A stretch of 64,000 nucleotides of DNA, from NCBI RefSeq assembly GCF_004363235.1, contig NZ_SNYW01000006.1, positions 124,001-188,000 of the forward strand, written 5' to 3'. The notes under the pieces are model-generated. The model worked only from the letters and a program-made list of their open reading frames with translations. It made no database searches and had not been told where the DNA came from. The translations under genes and the position numbers were made by a program. This DNA comes from Dongia mobilis. Its GTDB lineage: Bacteria; Pseudomonadota; Alphaproteobacteria; Dongiales; Dongiaceae. Of the stretch, positions 18,112-26,463 are shown in pieces. Positions within the stretch are counted from its first letter, which is position 1; every line of letters starts with the position of its first letter.

Positions 18112-19049
18112 TGCTGGGTCTGCGCTCCGACCTGCCGCTCGACCGCGACGCGGCTGCCCGCTTCCTGCCCTGGATCCTCGGATTCATGGTCTATCTCGCG
18201 GCGCTGGCCATTGGCGCGGCAATGGTGGTCGACCGCCTCGCTGATCGCTGGCAGGCAGGGCTGACCGGCAATCTGACCATCGAGGTGCCGTTCGATCCGG
18301 ATCTCGGCGTCACCGAGAAGAGCATCGTCATCGACCGCATCGTCGATGTGCTGAGCGCCACACCCGGCATTGCCGGTACCACCTTGCTGGACGACCGCGA
18401 GATCGCGCGCCTGCTGGAGCCGTGGCTCGGCGTCTCGGCGACCGAACTGGACATTCCCTTGCCGGCACTCATTGCCGTCACCCTCAGGCCGGGTGTCGTA
18501 ATCGACCGGGCGTCGCTGCAGGCCGGGCTGGCGGCAATCCATCCCGGCACCACGATTGACGACCACGGCGCCTGGATCGACGACGCACTGGCTTTCCTGC
18601 GCGGGCTCAACCTGCTGGCCGCGCTGCTGACGGGTCTGGTACTGGCGGCAACGACGCTCACCATCGTCTTCGTGACGCGTACCGGCCTCTCGATTCATCG
18701 CGGCGTGATCGAGATTGTGCATCTGATCGGCGCCACGGACAGCTATGTGGCACAGCAATTCCAGGCCCAGGCCCTGCGCCATGGCCTGGTCGGCGGTGCC
18801 TTCGGTACGCTGCTGGCGGCAGCGACCTTGCTCGGCATCGACCAGTTGCTGAAACAATCGGCCGCCCTCGCCGGTGCCCTGCCGGCGGCGCAACTCGACG
18901 GCCTCGACCTGGCGCCGGGAATGGGGCTCGATCTGCGGCTGCTGCCCTGGCAATGGGCGGTCCTCGCCCTGCTTCCCGTTGCCACTGCCTTCATCGCCAT
19001 GCTGACCGCCAGATGGACCGTGCTGCGCTCGCTGGCGCGGCTGGTCTGA
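18111..19049 (+). CDS. ftsX: Cell division protein FtsX
   Basis: A 312-residue permease partner of FtsE. There is one helix near residues 23-43, a periplasmic domain of about 130 residues, and three helices in the C-terminal half (around 170-195, 220-250 and 275-295), which is the FtsX topology. The segment [31 protein letters not shown] is the conserved cytoplasmic loop of the FtsX/MacB-type permease domain. The start overlaps the end of ftsE by one base, so the two are translationally coupled. A YdcF-like gene follows 21 nt later. Confidence 0.92.
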   Translation: MLGLRSDLPLDRDAAARFLPWILGFMVYLAALAIGAAMVVDRLADRWQAGLTGNLTIEVPFDPDLGVTEKSIVIDRIVDVLSATPGIAGTTLLDDREIARLLEPWLGVSATELDIPLPALIAVTLRPGVVIDRASLQAGLAAIHPGTTIDDHGAWIDDALAFLRGLNLLAALLTGLVLAATTLTIVFVTRTGLSIHRGVIEIVHLIGATDSYVAQQFQAQALRHGLVGGAFGTLLAAATLLGIDQLLKQSAALAGALPAAQLDGLDLAPGMGLDLRLLPWQWAVLALLPVATAFIAMLTARWTVLRSLARLV

Positions 19050-19070
19050 ACCTGCTAGGAAGGGCCGGCC

Positions 19071-19826
19071 ATGGGGGTTAATCGCATCAATTTCCGCGAT
19101 CCGGCGGTGCAACGCGGCGGCCTGGGCCGCTTTGCCCTGCACGTCGCGCTGAGCCTCCTGTTTGCCTGGTTCCTGGGCCTCATGGCCTTCATCGCCGCCA
19201 TTCCGCTCGTGGTCCGTGACGCGACGACCCGGACCGATGCCATCGTCGTGCTGACCGGCGGCCGCGACCGGCTGGCGGAGGCCTTCCGCCTGCTCGATGC
19301 GGGGCTGGCGCCGCGCCTGCTGATTACCGGCGTAGCGCCTGGCGTGACACTTGCCCAGGTGATCGAGGGCCTCGGTGAAAATCGCGATGCGGCACCCAGT
19401 GCCGCTCTGCAGGAATGCTGTATCACTCTTGGCTACGAGGCCGGCAATACGGTCGGCAATGCTGCCGAAGGGGCGGCCTGGGTCAGGGCCAATGACGTGC
19501 GCTCGGTGCGCCTGGTGACGGCGAATTACCACATCCAGCGCAGCCGGCTCGAGTTCCGCCGCACACTGCCCGACATCGATCTGGTTCTGCATCCGGTCTA
19601 TCCGCCGGAAGTGCAGGACAATTGGTGGTTCGTGAAGCCGCAGATTCTCGCCCTGCTGATCGGCGAGTATCACAAATTCGTCGGTGCCTGGCTGCGGGCG
19701 AGCAGCGAGGGCATTGCCGGCTGGACCATGCATCACGGCGGGGAGGTCGGCGGTCTCTTTACCGGTTGGTCGTTGCCGGATTGGGTCGCTGACTGGAGCG
19801 GCTGGTTCGGGACGCAAGACGAATGA
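19071..19826 (+). CDS. YdcF family (DUF218) membrane protein
   Basis: A 251-residue protein with one N-terminal membrane helix (about residues 17-43) and a DUF218/YdcF domain outside it. The domain begins [35 protein letters not shown] and contains the core [30 protein letters not shown]. Relatives ElyC and SanA in enterobacteria affect envelope integrity and peptidoglycan or enterobacterial common antigen metabolism, but no enzyme activity is proven. It stands between ftsX and plsC and overlaps plsC by four bases, suggesting a shared envelope role. Confidence 0.87.
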   Translation: MGVNRINFRDPAVQRGGLGRFALHVALSLLFAWFLGLMAFIAAIPLVVRDATTRTDAIVVLTGGRDRLAEAFRLLDAGLAPRLLITGVAPGVTLAQVIEGLGENRDAAPSAALQECCITLGYEAGNTVGNAAEGAAWVRANDVRSVRLVTANYHIQRSRLEFRRTLPDIDLVLHPVYPPEVQDNWWFVKPQILALLIGEYHKFVGAWLRASSEGIAGWTMHHGGEVGGLFTGWSLPDWVADWSGWFGTQDE

Positions 19827-20542
19827 TTGCCCTGCGCGCGCTGATCTTCAACATCCTCTATCTCGCCTGGACGGCGGCGATGCATATCGTCTGCCTGCCG
19901 CTGCTGCTGGCGCCGGCGCATGTCGTGCACGCCGCCGGCAAGGTGTGGATCGCGGGTTCCCTCCGGCTGCTCAAGTTCTGCGTCGGCCTCGGCGTGCGGG
20001 AAAATGGGGCAAAACACCTGCCGAAGCAGCCGGTGCTGTTCGCGGTAAAGCATCAATCGGCCTGGGAGACGCTCTATCTCTCCTGGCGCCTCAACCACCC
20101 GGCCTTCATCCTCAAGAAGGAATTGCTGCTGATCCCGCTCTTCGGCTGGTTCCTGAAACGCGCCGGCATGATCGCCATCGATCGCAGCGGCAAGGCAGCC
20201 GCCCTGAAGAAAATGGTAGCCGACGCGCGGGCGGTATTCGCCGAGGGCCGCCCTGTCATCATCTTTCCCGAAGGAACGCGTGTGGCGCCGGGGGCAAGCC
20301 GGCCCTACCAGCCCGGCATCGCCGCCCTTTATGCGCAATTGGGCGTTCCCGTGGTGCCGGTGGCCCTGAATTCCGGCCTCTATTGGGGCCGCAAGGCAAT
20401 CCTGAAGAAGCCGGGCACCATCACCATCGAATATCTGGAGCCGATCCCGCCCGGCCTTGACCGCAAGACCTTCATGCGCGAGCTGGAAACACGGATCGAG
20501 ACGGCGTCGACGCGCCTCGCCCATCGTGGGCCGAAAGCCTAG
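19823..20542 (+). CDS. plsC: 1-acyl-sn-glycerol-3-phosphate acyltransferase
   Basis: A 239-residue membrane-associated acyltransferase that converts lysophosphatidic acid to phosphatidic acid in phospholipid synthesis. An N-terminal hydrophobic segment covers residues 8-32. The catalytic block is [12 protein letters not shown]77 to E82, so the family HX4D motif reads HX4E. The FPEGTR substrate motif lies near residue 149, and MIAIDRS and [11 protein letters not shown] supply the other blocks. The start ATG overlaps the stop of the YdcF-like gene (ATGA). The direct repeat CCTAGCGGG occurs twice just after the stop. Confidence 0.9.
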   Translation: MIALRALIFNILYLAWTAAMHIVCLPLLLAPAHVVHAAGKVWIAGSLRLLKFCVGLGVRENGAKHLPKQPVLFAVKHQSAWETLYLSWRLNHPAFILKKELLLIPLFGWFLKRAGMIAIDRSGKAAALKKMVADARAVFAEGRPVIIFPEGTRVAPGASRPYQPGIAALYAQLGVPVVPVALNSGLYWGRKAILKKPGTITIEYLEPIPPGLDRKTFMRELETRIETASTRLAHRGPKA

Positions 20543-20570
20543 CGGGTCGAATACCTAGCGGGCCGGAGGC

Positions 20571-20987
20571 CTAGAAGCCGGCCAATGCCCGTTCCAGCGC
20601 CCCGAAGGGCAGCAGCACGCAATCTCGCCTTGCCTTCGCCTTGTGCACCGGCGTGAATATGGCAAGGTCCGAAAGGTCAGCGGCAGGTTCGGCGCCTTCC
20701 TTCATCAGGGCGCCGATGGCGGCGATCATGCGCCGCGCCTCGGCCGGCGTGGCACCGGCCAGATGCCGGGCGATGGTCGCGGCCGCAGCCTCGCAGAGCA
20801 GGCAGCCCTTCACCTCGTGGCCGATCGCCGCGATATGGCCGCCGGCCATCCTGAGATCAAGCGTCACCCGGTCGCCGCAGAGCGGATTGTCGAGCCGCGC
20901 GCTGGCATCATGGGGCTCCAGCCTGCCCTTGCCGGTGCCGCTTCGGGCACGCGCCACCAGGGCCTCGTGATAAAGCGCTTCGCTCAT
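20571..20987 (-). CDS. NifU/IscU-like iron-sulfur scaffold protein
   Basis: A 138-residue protein of the NifU N-terminal/IscU family, on which Fe-S clusters are assembled before transfer. The three scaffold cysteines are C37 in NPLCGD, C62 in VKGCLLC and C123 in RRDCVLLP, with the Asp (D39) that tunes cluster release. It is the final gene of a chain devoted to molybdoenzyme maturation and overlaps the preceding gene by four bases. It therefore probably supplies clusters to the small subunit of a molybdenum hydroxylase. SUF-type scaffold function for general use is the alternative; no sufS or iscS lies in the window. Confidence 0.85.
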   Translation of the reverse strand: MSEALYHEALVARARSGTGKGRLEPHDASARLDNPLCGDRVTLDLRMAGGHIAAIGHEVKGCLLCEAAAATIARHLAGATPAEARRMIAAIGALMKEGAEPAADLSDLAIFTPVHKAKARRDCVLLPFGALERALAGF

Positions 20988-22627
20988 GCCGCACCTTCGC
21001 CTCGGGCGGCCCTTGCCGCCAGCATCGCCTGATAGGCCTCCGGCGTGTCGACATCGACGAAAATCTGGCCGGGATCGGCCGGTACTTCGGCCACGACCTC
21101 GCCATTGGCGGCGATGATATGCCGCGCGCCGATATCGCCCTCAAGGGCCAGCATCTCGGCGAAGAAGCGGCGGTCGAACAGGGCCGGATTGCCGCGCTTG
21201 CCGTCGGCCACCGGCAGGACGATGGCGCGGCCCTCCAGCGGGCTGTAGGCCGCGACGATGGCACGGATGAGGCCGGCGGAGACCTGCGGCATGTCGCCGA
21301 GCAGGATGAGCACCGCGTCGGCATCAGCCGGCAGCGCCTTCAGTCCGGCCTTCAGCGACGCCGCCATGCCGGTGGCGTAATCCCGCGCTTCGACAATACG
21401 CACCCCGGCATCGGCTAGTGCCGCCTTCACCTTGCCCGCCTGGTGGCCGGTGACGACGACAATATCTGCGATGCCGGCCGCCGCGGCCTCGGCCACCACA
21501 TGGGCGACAATCGGTCGGCCGTCGAGGTCGAGCAGCAGCTTGTTGCTGCCCATGCGGCTGGATCGGCCGGCTGCCAGGACCAGGGCGACGATCCTGGCCC
21601 GGCCCGATGGCGCGCGGCCCTCGCGCGGTTGCGGGCGGCTCGGGATCTCGGCCAGCAACCCGCCGATGCCCATCGCCCTTATGTCGCTACCCGTGACCGG
21701 CAATCCCGCCAGCAGGCGCTGCATCACCCAGTCGCAGCCATTCAGCTTGGGCGTGCGTACGCAGCCCGGCAGGCCGAGCACCGGCACCCTGCCGATCCGC
21801 GCCAGCAGCAGCAGGTTGCCGGGGTCGACCGGCATGCCGAAATGCTCGATCTCGCCGCCCAGTGCCGTGATGGCAGCCGGAATGACATCGCGCCGGTCGC
21901 TGATCGCGGATGCGCCGACCAGCAGGATCATCTCCGCATTGCCGGCCAATGCGTCCGCCATGGCCTGCTGTAATGGCGCCACCTGGTGCGGGCAGCGCTG
22001 GTGCGCCGCCGCTGCCTGGCCCATGGCGGCGAGGCGCTCGGTCATTACCAGCTCGGTCTTTGTCAGGATGCCGGGCTTCAGGCTGCCGAGCTCGGTCTGG
22101 ATAAGGGCGATGCGCCTTTGCTGGTAGGGGTGCACGGCAAGCAGCGGCCGGCCGATGCCGGAGACGACGGCAACCGCGCGCGCCAGCACGTCCTGCGGCA
22201 CGGCGTAGGGAATGATCTTGATCGTCGCCACCATCTGCCCGGCCTTGACCGCGGCGAAACGGGGCAGGGTGGCAATGGTGATCGACTCGTCGACCGCATT
22301 CAGGGCGTCAATCGTGCCGGCGTCGAGATCCAGCACGCCGTCGGCGGTCGCCCGCAGATTGACCCGGCCGGTAAAGGGCGGGTCGCTCGCCAGCGCATAT
22401 TGGGCTGCTTGCAGCAATGCCGCGATCGTCTGCGCCGCCTCGTCCTCGCGCACATCGCCCGCCTCGAGCCGTGCTACGGTGAGCTGCGTGACACCGGCGG
22501 CCGCCAGGCGGCGGATGTCGGCGTCATCCAGCACCCGGCCCTTGCGCAGCATGTCGGCGCCGGCGCGCTGGTTATGGGCCAGGATGGCACCCCGGCATTC
22601 CGCGAGCGGCCGTTCCGCGAAGATCAT
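20984..22627 (-). CDS. Molybdopterin-binding (MoeA/CinA-like) and MocA-type cytidylyltransferase fusion
   Basis: A 547-residue two-domain protein. Residues 1-335 resemble the molybdopterin-binding domains of MoeA/MogA-type proteins, with LVGASAISDRRDVIPAAI and VPVLGLPGCVRTPKLNGCDWVMQRLL near 240-310. From residue 346 a MobA-like nucleotidyltransferase begins with VALVLAAGRSSRMGSNKLLLDLDGRPIVAHV. The metal-site LLGDMPQV follows, and the protein ends near DVDTPEAYQAM. Such proteins attach CMP to molybdopterin to give the cytosine dinucleotide cofactor of xanthine-dehydrogenase-family enzymes. It overlaps its neighbours by four bases on both sides, within the XdhC/CoxE/CoxD cluster. Confidence 0.86.
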   Translation of the reverse strand: MIFAERPLAECRGAILAHNQRAGADMLRKGRVLDDADIRRLAAAGVTQLTVARLEAGDVREDEAAQTIAALLQAAQYALASDPPFTGRVNLRATADGVLDLDAGTIDALNAVDESITIATLPRFAAVKAGQMVATIKIIPYAVPQDVLARAVAVVSGIGRPLLAVHPYQQRRIALIQTELGSLKPGILTKTELVMTERLAAMGQAAAAHQRCPHQVAPLQQAMADALAGNAEMILLVGASAISDRRDVIPAAITALGGEIEHFGMPVDPGNLLLLARIGRVPVLGLPGCVRTPKLNGCDWVMQRLLAGLPVTGSDIRAMGIGGLLAEIPSRPQPREGRAPSGRARIVALVLAAGRSSRMGSNKLLLDLDGRPIVAHVVAEAAAAGIADIVVVTGHQAGKVKAALADAGVRIVEARDYATGMAASLKAGLKALPADADAVLILLGDMPQVSAGLIRAIVAAYSPLEGRAIVLPVADGKRGNPALFDRRFFAEMLALEGDIGARHIIAANGEVVAEVPADPGQIFVDVDTPEAYQAMLAARAARGEGAA

Positions 22628-23313
22628 GGCTGTTTCTGTTTCGGCGGCAGATCGACGCCGCGCCGCCGCGCGGTCAACTCGGCAAGGACCGACACGGCGA
22701 TCTCGGCGGGCGTTTTTGCGCCGATGGCGATTCCCGCCGGACCATGGATACGCGCCAGGGCGGCATCGTCGAACCCCTCCCGGCGCAACCGTCCGAGGCG
22801 GGCGGCATGGGTTTTTCGGCTGCCCAGCGCGCCGATATAGAAGGCATCCGACCGCAAGGCGGCAATGAGGGCGGGATCGTCCAGCTTGGGGTCGTGAGTG
22901 AGGGTGACGATGGCGGTACGGAAATCCGGCTTCAGCACGAGCAGCGCCTCGTCCGGCCAGTCGGTGCGAAGATGGACGTCGGGAAAGCGCTGGTCGGTGG
23001 CGAAGGCGCGGCGGGGATCGATCACGGTGACGTCATAACCGGCGAGGGCCGCCATCGGCGCCAGGCCCTGCGTGATGTGGACGGCGCCGACGATGAGGAG
23101 GCGCGGCGGCGGGTTGCGTACCAGCACGAAACATTTGCGCCCCTCGATCTCCATCTCGCCGCTGCGGTCGGCCTCGATCGCGGTGCGTATATCGGCCGGC
23201 GCATCGGCGCGGGTGAACAGCTGCTGCGCGCCGTCGGCCAGTTCGGTCACCAGCGCAACGCCCTGGCGATCGGCCAGCAGCGCCTGGATATGGTCGATGG
23301 TATCGAGTTTCAT
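22624..23313 (-). CDS. xdhC: XdhC-like protein, Rossmann-domain half
   Basis: A 229-residue XdhC/CoxF-type protein. XdhC proteins bind mature molybdenum cofactor, help its sulfuration and insert it into xanthine-dehydrogenase-family enzymes. The C-terminal XdhC_C Rossmann domain is clear: LLIVGAVHITQGLAPMAALAGYDVTVIDPRRAFAT near residues 72-106, IVTLTHDPKLDDPAL near 134, and YIGALGSRKTHAARLGRL near 158. The N-terminal 65 residues are a divergent remnant without the CoxI motif, which is encoded separately in the gene just upstream. It overlaps both neighbours by four bases. Confidence 0.87.
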   Translation of the reverse strand: MKLDTIDHIQALLADRQGVALVTELADGAQQLFTRADAPADIRTAIEADRSGEMEIEGRKCFVLVRNPPPRLLIVGAVHITQGLAPMAALAGYDVTVIDPRRAFATDQRFPDVHLRTDWPDEALLVLKPDFRTAIVTLTHDPKLDDPALIAALRSDAFYIGALGSRKTHAARLGRLRREGFDDAALARIHGPAGIAIGAKTPAEIAVSVLAELTARRRGVDLPPKQKQP

Positions 23314-23636
23314 TCCACGCGCTCGACATAGACCTGCAGTTTGCCGCCGCAGGCGAGGCCCACTTCCCAGGCCTGTTCGTTGGTGATGCCGAAATCGAGC
23401 AGGCGCGGCCGGCCGTCGGCCATCACCTCCATCGCCTCGCGGATGACCGCCCCCTCGACGCAGCCGCCCGAGACCGAGCCCAGCATGTGTCCCTCGCCGT
23501 CGACGATCAGCTGGCTGCCGGCCTGGCGTGGCGACGAGCCCCAGGTGGCGATAACGGTGGCGATGGCGACATCCTGACCGTCCCGTTTCCAGGCGGCGGC
23601 GGTGGCGAGGAGATCGTCCTCGGCAGCTTCCTTCAT
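23310..23636 (-). CDS. XdhC/CoxI N-terminal domain protein
   Basis: A 108-residue protein that is only the XdhC_CoxI domain. WGSSPRQAGSQLIVDGEGHMLGSVSGGCVEGAVI (about residues 32-65) contains the conserved glycine-rich and cysteine segment, and VGLACGGKLQVYVE closes the domain at 92-105. In most bacteria this domain is fused to the Rossmann domain. Here the Rossmann domain is the next gene and overlaps by four bases, so the two presumably act as one molybdenum-cofactor chaperone. Confidence 0.87.
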   Translation of the reverse strand: MKEAAEDDLLATAAAWKRDGQDVAIATVIATWGSSPRQAGSQLIVDGEGHMLGSVSGGCVEGAVIREAMEVMADGRPRLLDFGITNEQAWEVGLACGGKLQVYVERVE

Positions 23637-24862
23637 GCGGCCCTCTTTTCCAGGCGGTGGCGACCGGTTGCCGACAGGGCCTCGGTCAGCGCCTGCATGC
23701 TGTCGAGATTATGGATCGCGCGGAAATCGTCAACGTGGCGAATCATCACCCGGGGGCCCTGGCTGATCGGCTGGTAGGCCTCGAAGCGCAGCAGCGGGTT
23801 GAGCCAGATCAGGCGCCGGCAGGATTTGTGCAGCCGCTCCATCTCTGCCTCCAGGATGTCGATGGAATCGCGGTCGAGCCCGTCGGTGATGAGAAGGACG
23901 ACGGCACCCTGGCCGAGCACGCGCCGGCCCCAGCGCCGGTTGAACTCGGCCAGGCTCGGCCCGATCCGGGTGCCACCCGACCAGTCCTCGACGTGGCGCG
24001 CGACGCGGTCGAGCGAAACGTCGACATCTCGCTGCCTGAGGTCGCGGGTGATGTTGGTGAGGCGCGTCCCGAACAGGAAGGTGTGGACCCGGTCGCGGTC
24101 GCTGGTGACGGCGTGCAGGAAATGCAGGAAGAGGCGCGAATAGCGGCTCATCGAGCCCGAAATGTCGCACAGTACCACCAGCGGCGGATGGCGGCGCCGG
24201 CGCGCCTTGAACTTGAGCGGTATGGTGCCAGGGTTGCGCAGACTGGCGCGGAGCGTCGCCCGCAAATCCACCCGGCTGCCGCTGGCGGACGGGCGGTGGC
24301 GCCTGGTCGCCACCTCCATCATGTCGAGGCGGAAGCGGCGGATCAGCTGTTTGGCCTCGGCGATCTCGGCAGCACTCATGCGCTCGAAATCCTTGCCCTG
24401 CAGCAATTCGCGGTTGGACGTGGTCAGGCTGGCGTCAATGGTCACTTCGTCGGCATCGGGTGTCTCCGGCGCTTGGCGCGGTGTATCGCCCGCCAGCGCA
24501 TCGGCGACGCGCGGTGCCAGGGCCACGTCGTCCGCCTTTACCTCCTCCTTGAACTGCGGCAGCAGCAGGCCCATGACGCGGTTGAGCAGCTTCGGGTTGC
24601 GCCAGAAGACGTGAAAGGCCTGGTCGAAGAGTTCGCGCTGCTCGCGGCGGGTGACGAAGACGGCGTGCAGCGTCCAGTAGAAATCCTCGCGTCCGCTGAT
24701 CCCGGCGGCCTTCACCGCCGCGACCGCTTCCAGCACCTGGCCCGGGCCCAGCGGCAATCCGGCGCGTCGCAGCACACGGGCGAAGAGCAGGATATTTTCG
24801 TGCAGGCGGCTGTCCCGGCTCCCCATATCGTCGGGCCCCGCCATCGCGCCAATCCCCGCCAT
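23633..24862 (-). CDS. CoxE-like von Willebrand factor A domain protein
   Basis: A 409-residue protein of the CoxE family (VWA-containing). The N-terminal half is helical with DMMEVATRRHRP leading into the VWA domain. The metal-ion-dependent adhesion site reads LVVLCDISGSMSRYSRLFLHF (DxSxS intact) near residue 232, and LLITDGLDRD provides the distal acidic motif near 325. In carbon monoxide dehydrogenase bacteria CoxE works with the AAA+ ATPase CoxD to build the CuSMo active site, and similar pairs serve other enzymes. The partner ATPase gene precedes it by four bases. Confidence 0.88.
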   Translation of the reverse strand: MAGIGAMAGPDDMGSRDSRLHENILLFARVLRRAGLPLGPGQVLEAVAAVKAAGISGREDFYWTLHAVFVTRREQRELFDQAFHVFWRNPKLLNRVMGLLLPQFKEEVKADDVALAPRVADALAGDTPRQAPETPDADEVTIDASLTTSNRELLQGKDFERMSAAEIAEAKQLIRRFRLDMMEVATRRHRPSASGSRVDLRATLRASLRNPGTIPLKFKARRRRHPPLVVLCDISGSMSRYSRLFLHFLHAVTSDRDRVHTFLFGTRLTNITRDLRQRDVDVSLDRVARHVEDWSGGTRIGPSLAEFNRRWGRRVLGQGAVVLLITDGLDRDSIDILEAEMERLHKSCRRLIWLNPLLRFEAYQPISQGPRVMIRHVDDFRAIHNLDSMQALTEALSATGRHRLEKRAA

Positions 24863-24866
24863 GGCG

Positions 24867-25820
24867 TCAGGCCTGCAGCACGGCTTGCAGCTTGGCGGCG
24901 TTCATCTCCTGCCGGATCTCTTCCAGGATCTGCGCCGCCTCGGTGCCGCGGATCTTGGCGATGTCGTCCTGGTATTTGAGGAGGGCACCGAGGGAATTGT
25001 CGACCATCTCGGGACTGAGGCTGGTCTGGTCGAGCTGGATCAGGGCGTCCGCCCAGTCGATCGTCTCGGCGACACCGGGCAGCTTGAAGAGGTCGCGCTT
25101 GCGCAGGCGCTGCACGAAGGCCACCACCTCCTGCGCCAGGTCGAGTGCCGCCGCCGGAACCTTCTTGTGCAGGATCTCCAGTTCGCGAGCGGCACTCGGA
25201 TAATCGACCCAGTAGTAGTAGCAGCGCCGCTTGATGGCGTCGTGAATCTCGCGCGTGCGGTTGGAGGTAATGATGACGATGGGCGGTTCCGCGGCCTTCA
25301 CCACGCCAAGTTCCGGGATCGTCGCCTGGAAATCCGACAGCACCTCGAGCAGGAAGGCCTCGAACGGCTCGTCGGTGCGGTCGAGCTCGTCGATCAGCAG
25401 CACTGGCGCGCCGCGTGGATTGGGTTCCAGCGCCTGCAGCAGCGGCCGCTTGATCAGGAAGCGTTCGCTGAAGATGTCGGCGGCCAGTTTCTCGCGGTCG
25501 GCACCCCGCGTCTCCGACTCGGCAAGGCGGATTTCCAGCATCTGCCGGGGATAGTTCCACTCATAGAGTGCTGCGGCAACGTCCAGGCCCTCATAGCATT
25601 GCAGGCGCAACAGGTCGCGGCCCAGCGTCGCGCTCAGCACCTTGGCGATCTCGGTCTTGCCGACGCCCGCTTCGCCTTCCAGAAACAGCGGCCGCTTCAG
25701 CTTCAGGGCCAGGAAAACCGCTGTTGCCAGGGCCCGGTCGGCGACATAGCGACCCTCGGCCAGCAGGGCCTGCGTCGCGTCGATCGACGTCGGCAGTTCC
25801 CGGTGCGTATTGCCGCTCAC
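24867..25820 (-). CDS. MoxR/CoxD-type AAA+ ATPase
   Basis: A 317-residue MoxR-family ATPase. Walker A is EGEAGVGKTEIAK (about residues 45-57), Walker B is VLLIDELDRTDEPFEAFLLE (about 135-154), sensor 1 is PIVIITSNRTREI, and RCYYYWVDYPS is the MoxR-typical segment near 207. It should act as a chaperone ATPase with the VWA protein encoded downstream, and in this setting matures a molybdenum hydroxylase. The start is a GTG at 25820 that overlaps the ydbL stop as GTGA, so it is coupled to the envelope genes upstream. Length is typical. Confidence 0.92.
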   Translation of the reverse strand: MSGNTHRELPTSIDATQALLAEGRYVADRALATAVFLALKLKRPLFLEGEAGVGKTEIAKVLSATLGRDLLRLQCYEGLDVAAALYEWNYPRQMLEIRLAESETRGADREKLAADIFSERFLIKRPLLQALEPNPRGAPVLLIDELDRTDEPFEAFLLEVLSDFQATIPELGVVKAAEPPIVIITSNRTREIHDAIKRRCYYYWVDYPSAARELEILHKKVPAAALDLAQEVVAFVQRLRKRDLFKLPGVAETIDWADALIQLDQTSLSPEMVDNSLGALLKYQDDIAKIRGTEAAQILEEIRQEMNAAKLQAVLQA

Positions 25821-26167
25821 TTCTGCTTCCAGGCGCCGCTCGCGTCCATGTAGTACATGCCTGGGCGCAGCTTCTCGTTGATGATCTTTTCGGCGGTCAG
25901 GGCACCGATCTGCTCGATCGGCACGCCCTTCTCGGTGGCGATCTTCTGATAGGCCTCGCGGCGCTGGCGGTTGATGCTGTCGACCAGGGATTTGACGCTG
26001 GCTGGTGCGGAGGCATCGACGACCGCCACATAACCGTCCGGCCGTTCGCCGATCTGGCCGGCAGCGCGGGCGTCGTCGAGTGCGTCGGCGAAGGCTGCCG
26101 GGACTGCGGCGGCGAGGCCGCCGAAGACCAGCATGAGAGCAATCAAAGCGGAGAAAAGGCTGCGCAT
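25817..26167 (-). CDS. ydbL: YdbL family (DUF1318) periplasmic protein
   Basis: A 116-residue secreted protein. Residues 1-28 are a signal peptide (MRSLFSALIALMLVFGGLAAAVPAAFA). The mature DUF1318 domain has LDDARAAGQIGERPDGYVAVVD, SVKSLVDSINRQRREAYQKIATEKGVP and a final PGMYYMDASGAWKQK. In enterobacteria YdbL is a periplasmic partner that modulates the YdbH-YnbE bridge for phospholipid transport to the outer membrane. Here it is third in the order ydbH-ynbE-ydbL, as in E. coli. Its stop overlaps the GTG start of the MoxR-type gene. Confidence 0.9.
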   Translation of the reverse strand: MRSLFSALIALMLVFGGLAAAVPAAFADALDDARAAGQIGERPDGYVAVVDASAPASVKSLVDSINRQRREAYQKIATEKGVPIEQIGALTAEKIINEKLRPGMYYMDASGAWKQK

Positions 26168-26184
26168 GGATGGTTCTTTCGCGT

Positions 26185-26430
26185 TCAGAACAGGGCCGGA
26201 TTGGATTGCACCAGGTTCTCGACGTCCTTGTCGACCTTGACGCGGACCTCCTGCTCGATCTTGACGTTGAGGTTGATCACGATCGGCTTGTCCGGCGCCT
26301 CCACCTTGACCGTCGGGTTGCAGGCGGCGACGAGGCCGGCCAGGGCGGCGGTGGCGGCGATCGAGGCGCCGTGGCGGGTGCTGGCACCGCCTTTTCTCTG
26401 TGCTGGTTGGGGCACGTTGCTGCCTTTCAT
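26185..26430 (-). CDS. ynbE: YnbE family outer-membrane lipoprotein
   Basis: An 81-residue lipoprotein. After a basic N-terminus and hydrophobic stretch comes the lipobox VAAC (Cys37), then CNPTVKVEAPDKPIVINLNVKIEQEVRVKVDKDVENLV. The alternating hydrophobic pattern gives a beta strand thought to extend the YdbH beta-groove at the outer membrane. In E. coli YnbE and YdbH form an intermembrane bridge for phospholipids, redundant with TamB and YhdP. It lies 33 nt after ydbH and 17 nt before ydbL. The N-terminus before the lipobox is longer than usual, so a start at an internal codon is possible. Confidence 0.9.
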   Translation of the reverse strand: MKGSNVPQPAQRKGGASTRHGASIAATAALAGLVAACNPTVKVEAPDKPIVINLNVKIEQEVRVKVDKDVENLVQSNPALF

Positions 26431-26463
26431 GCTGATATCCCGGCGCGCGGCCGCCGCGGGCGG

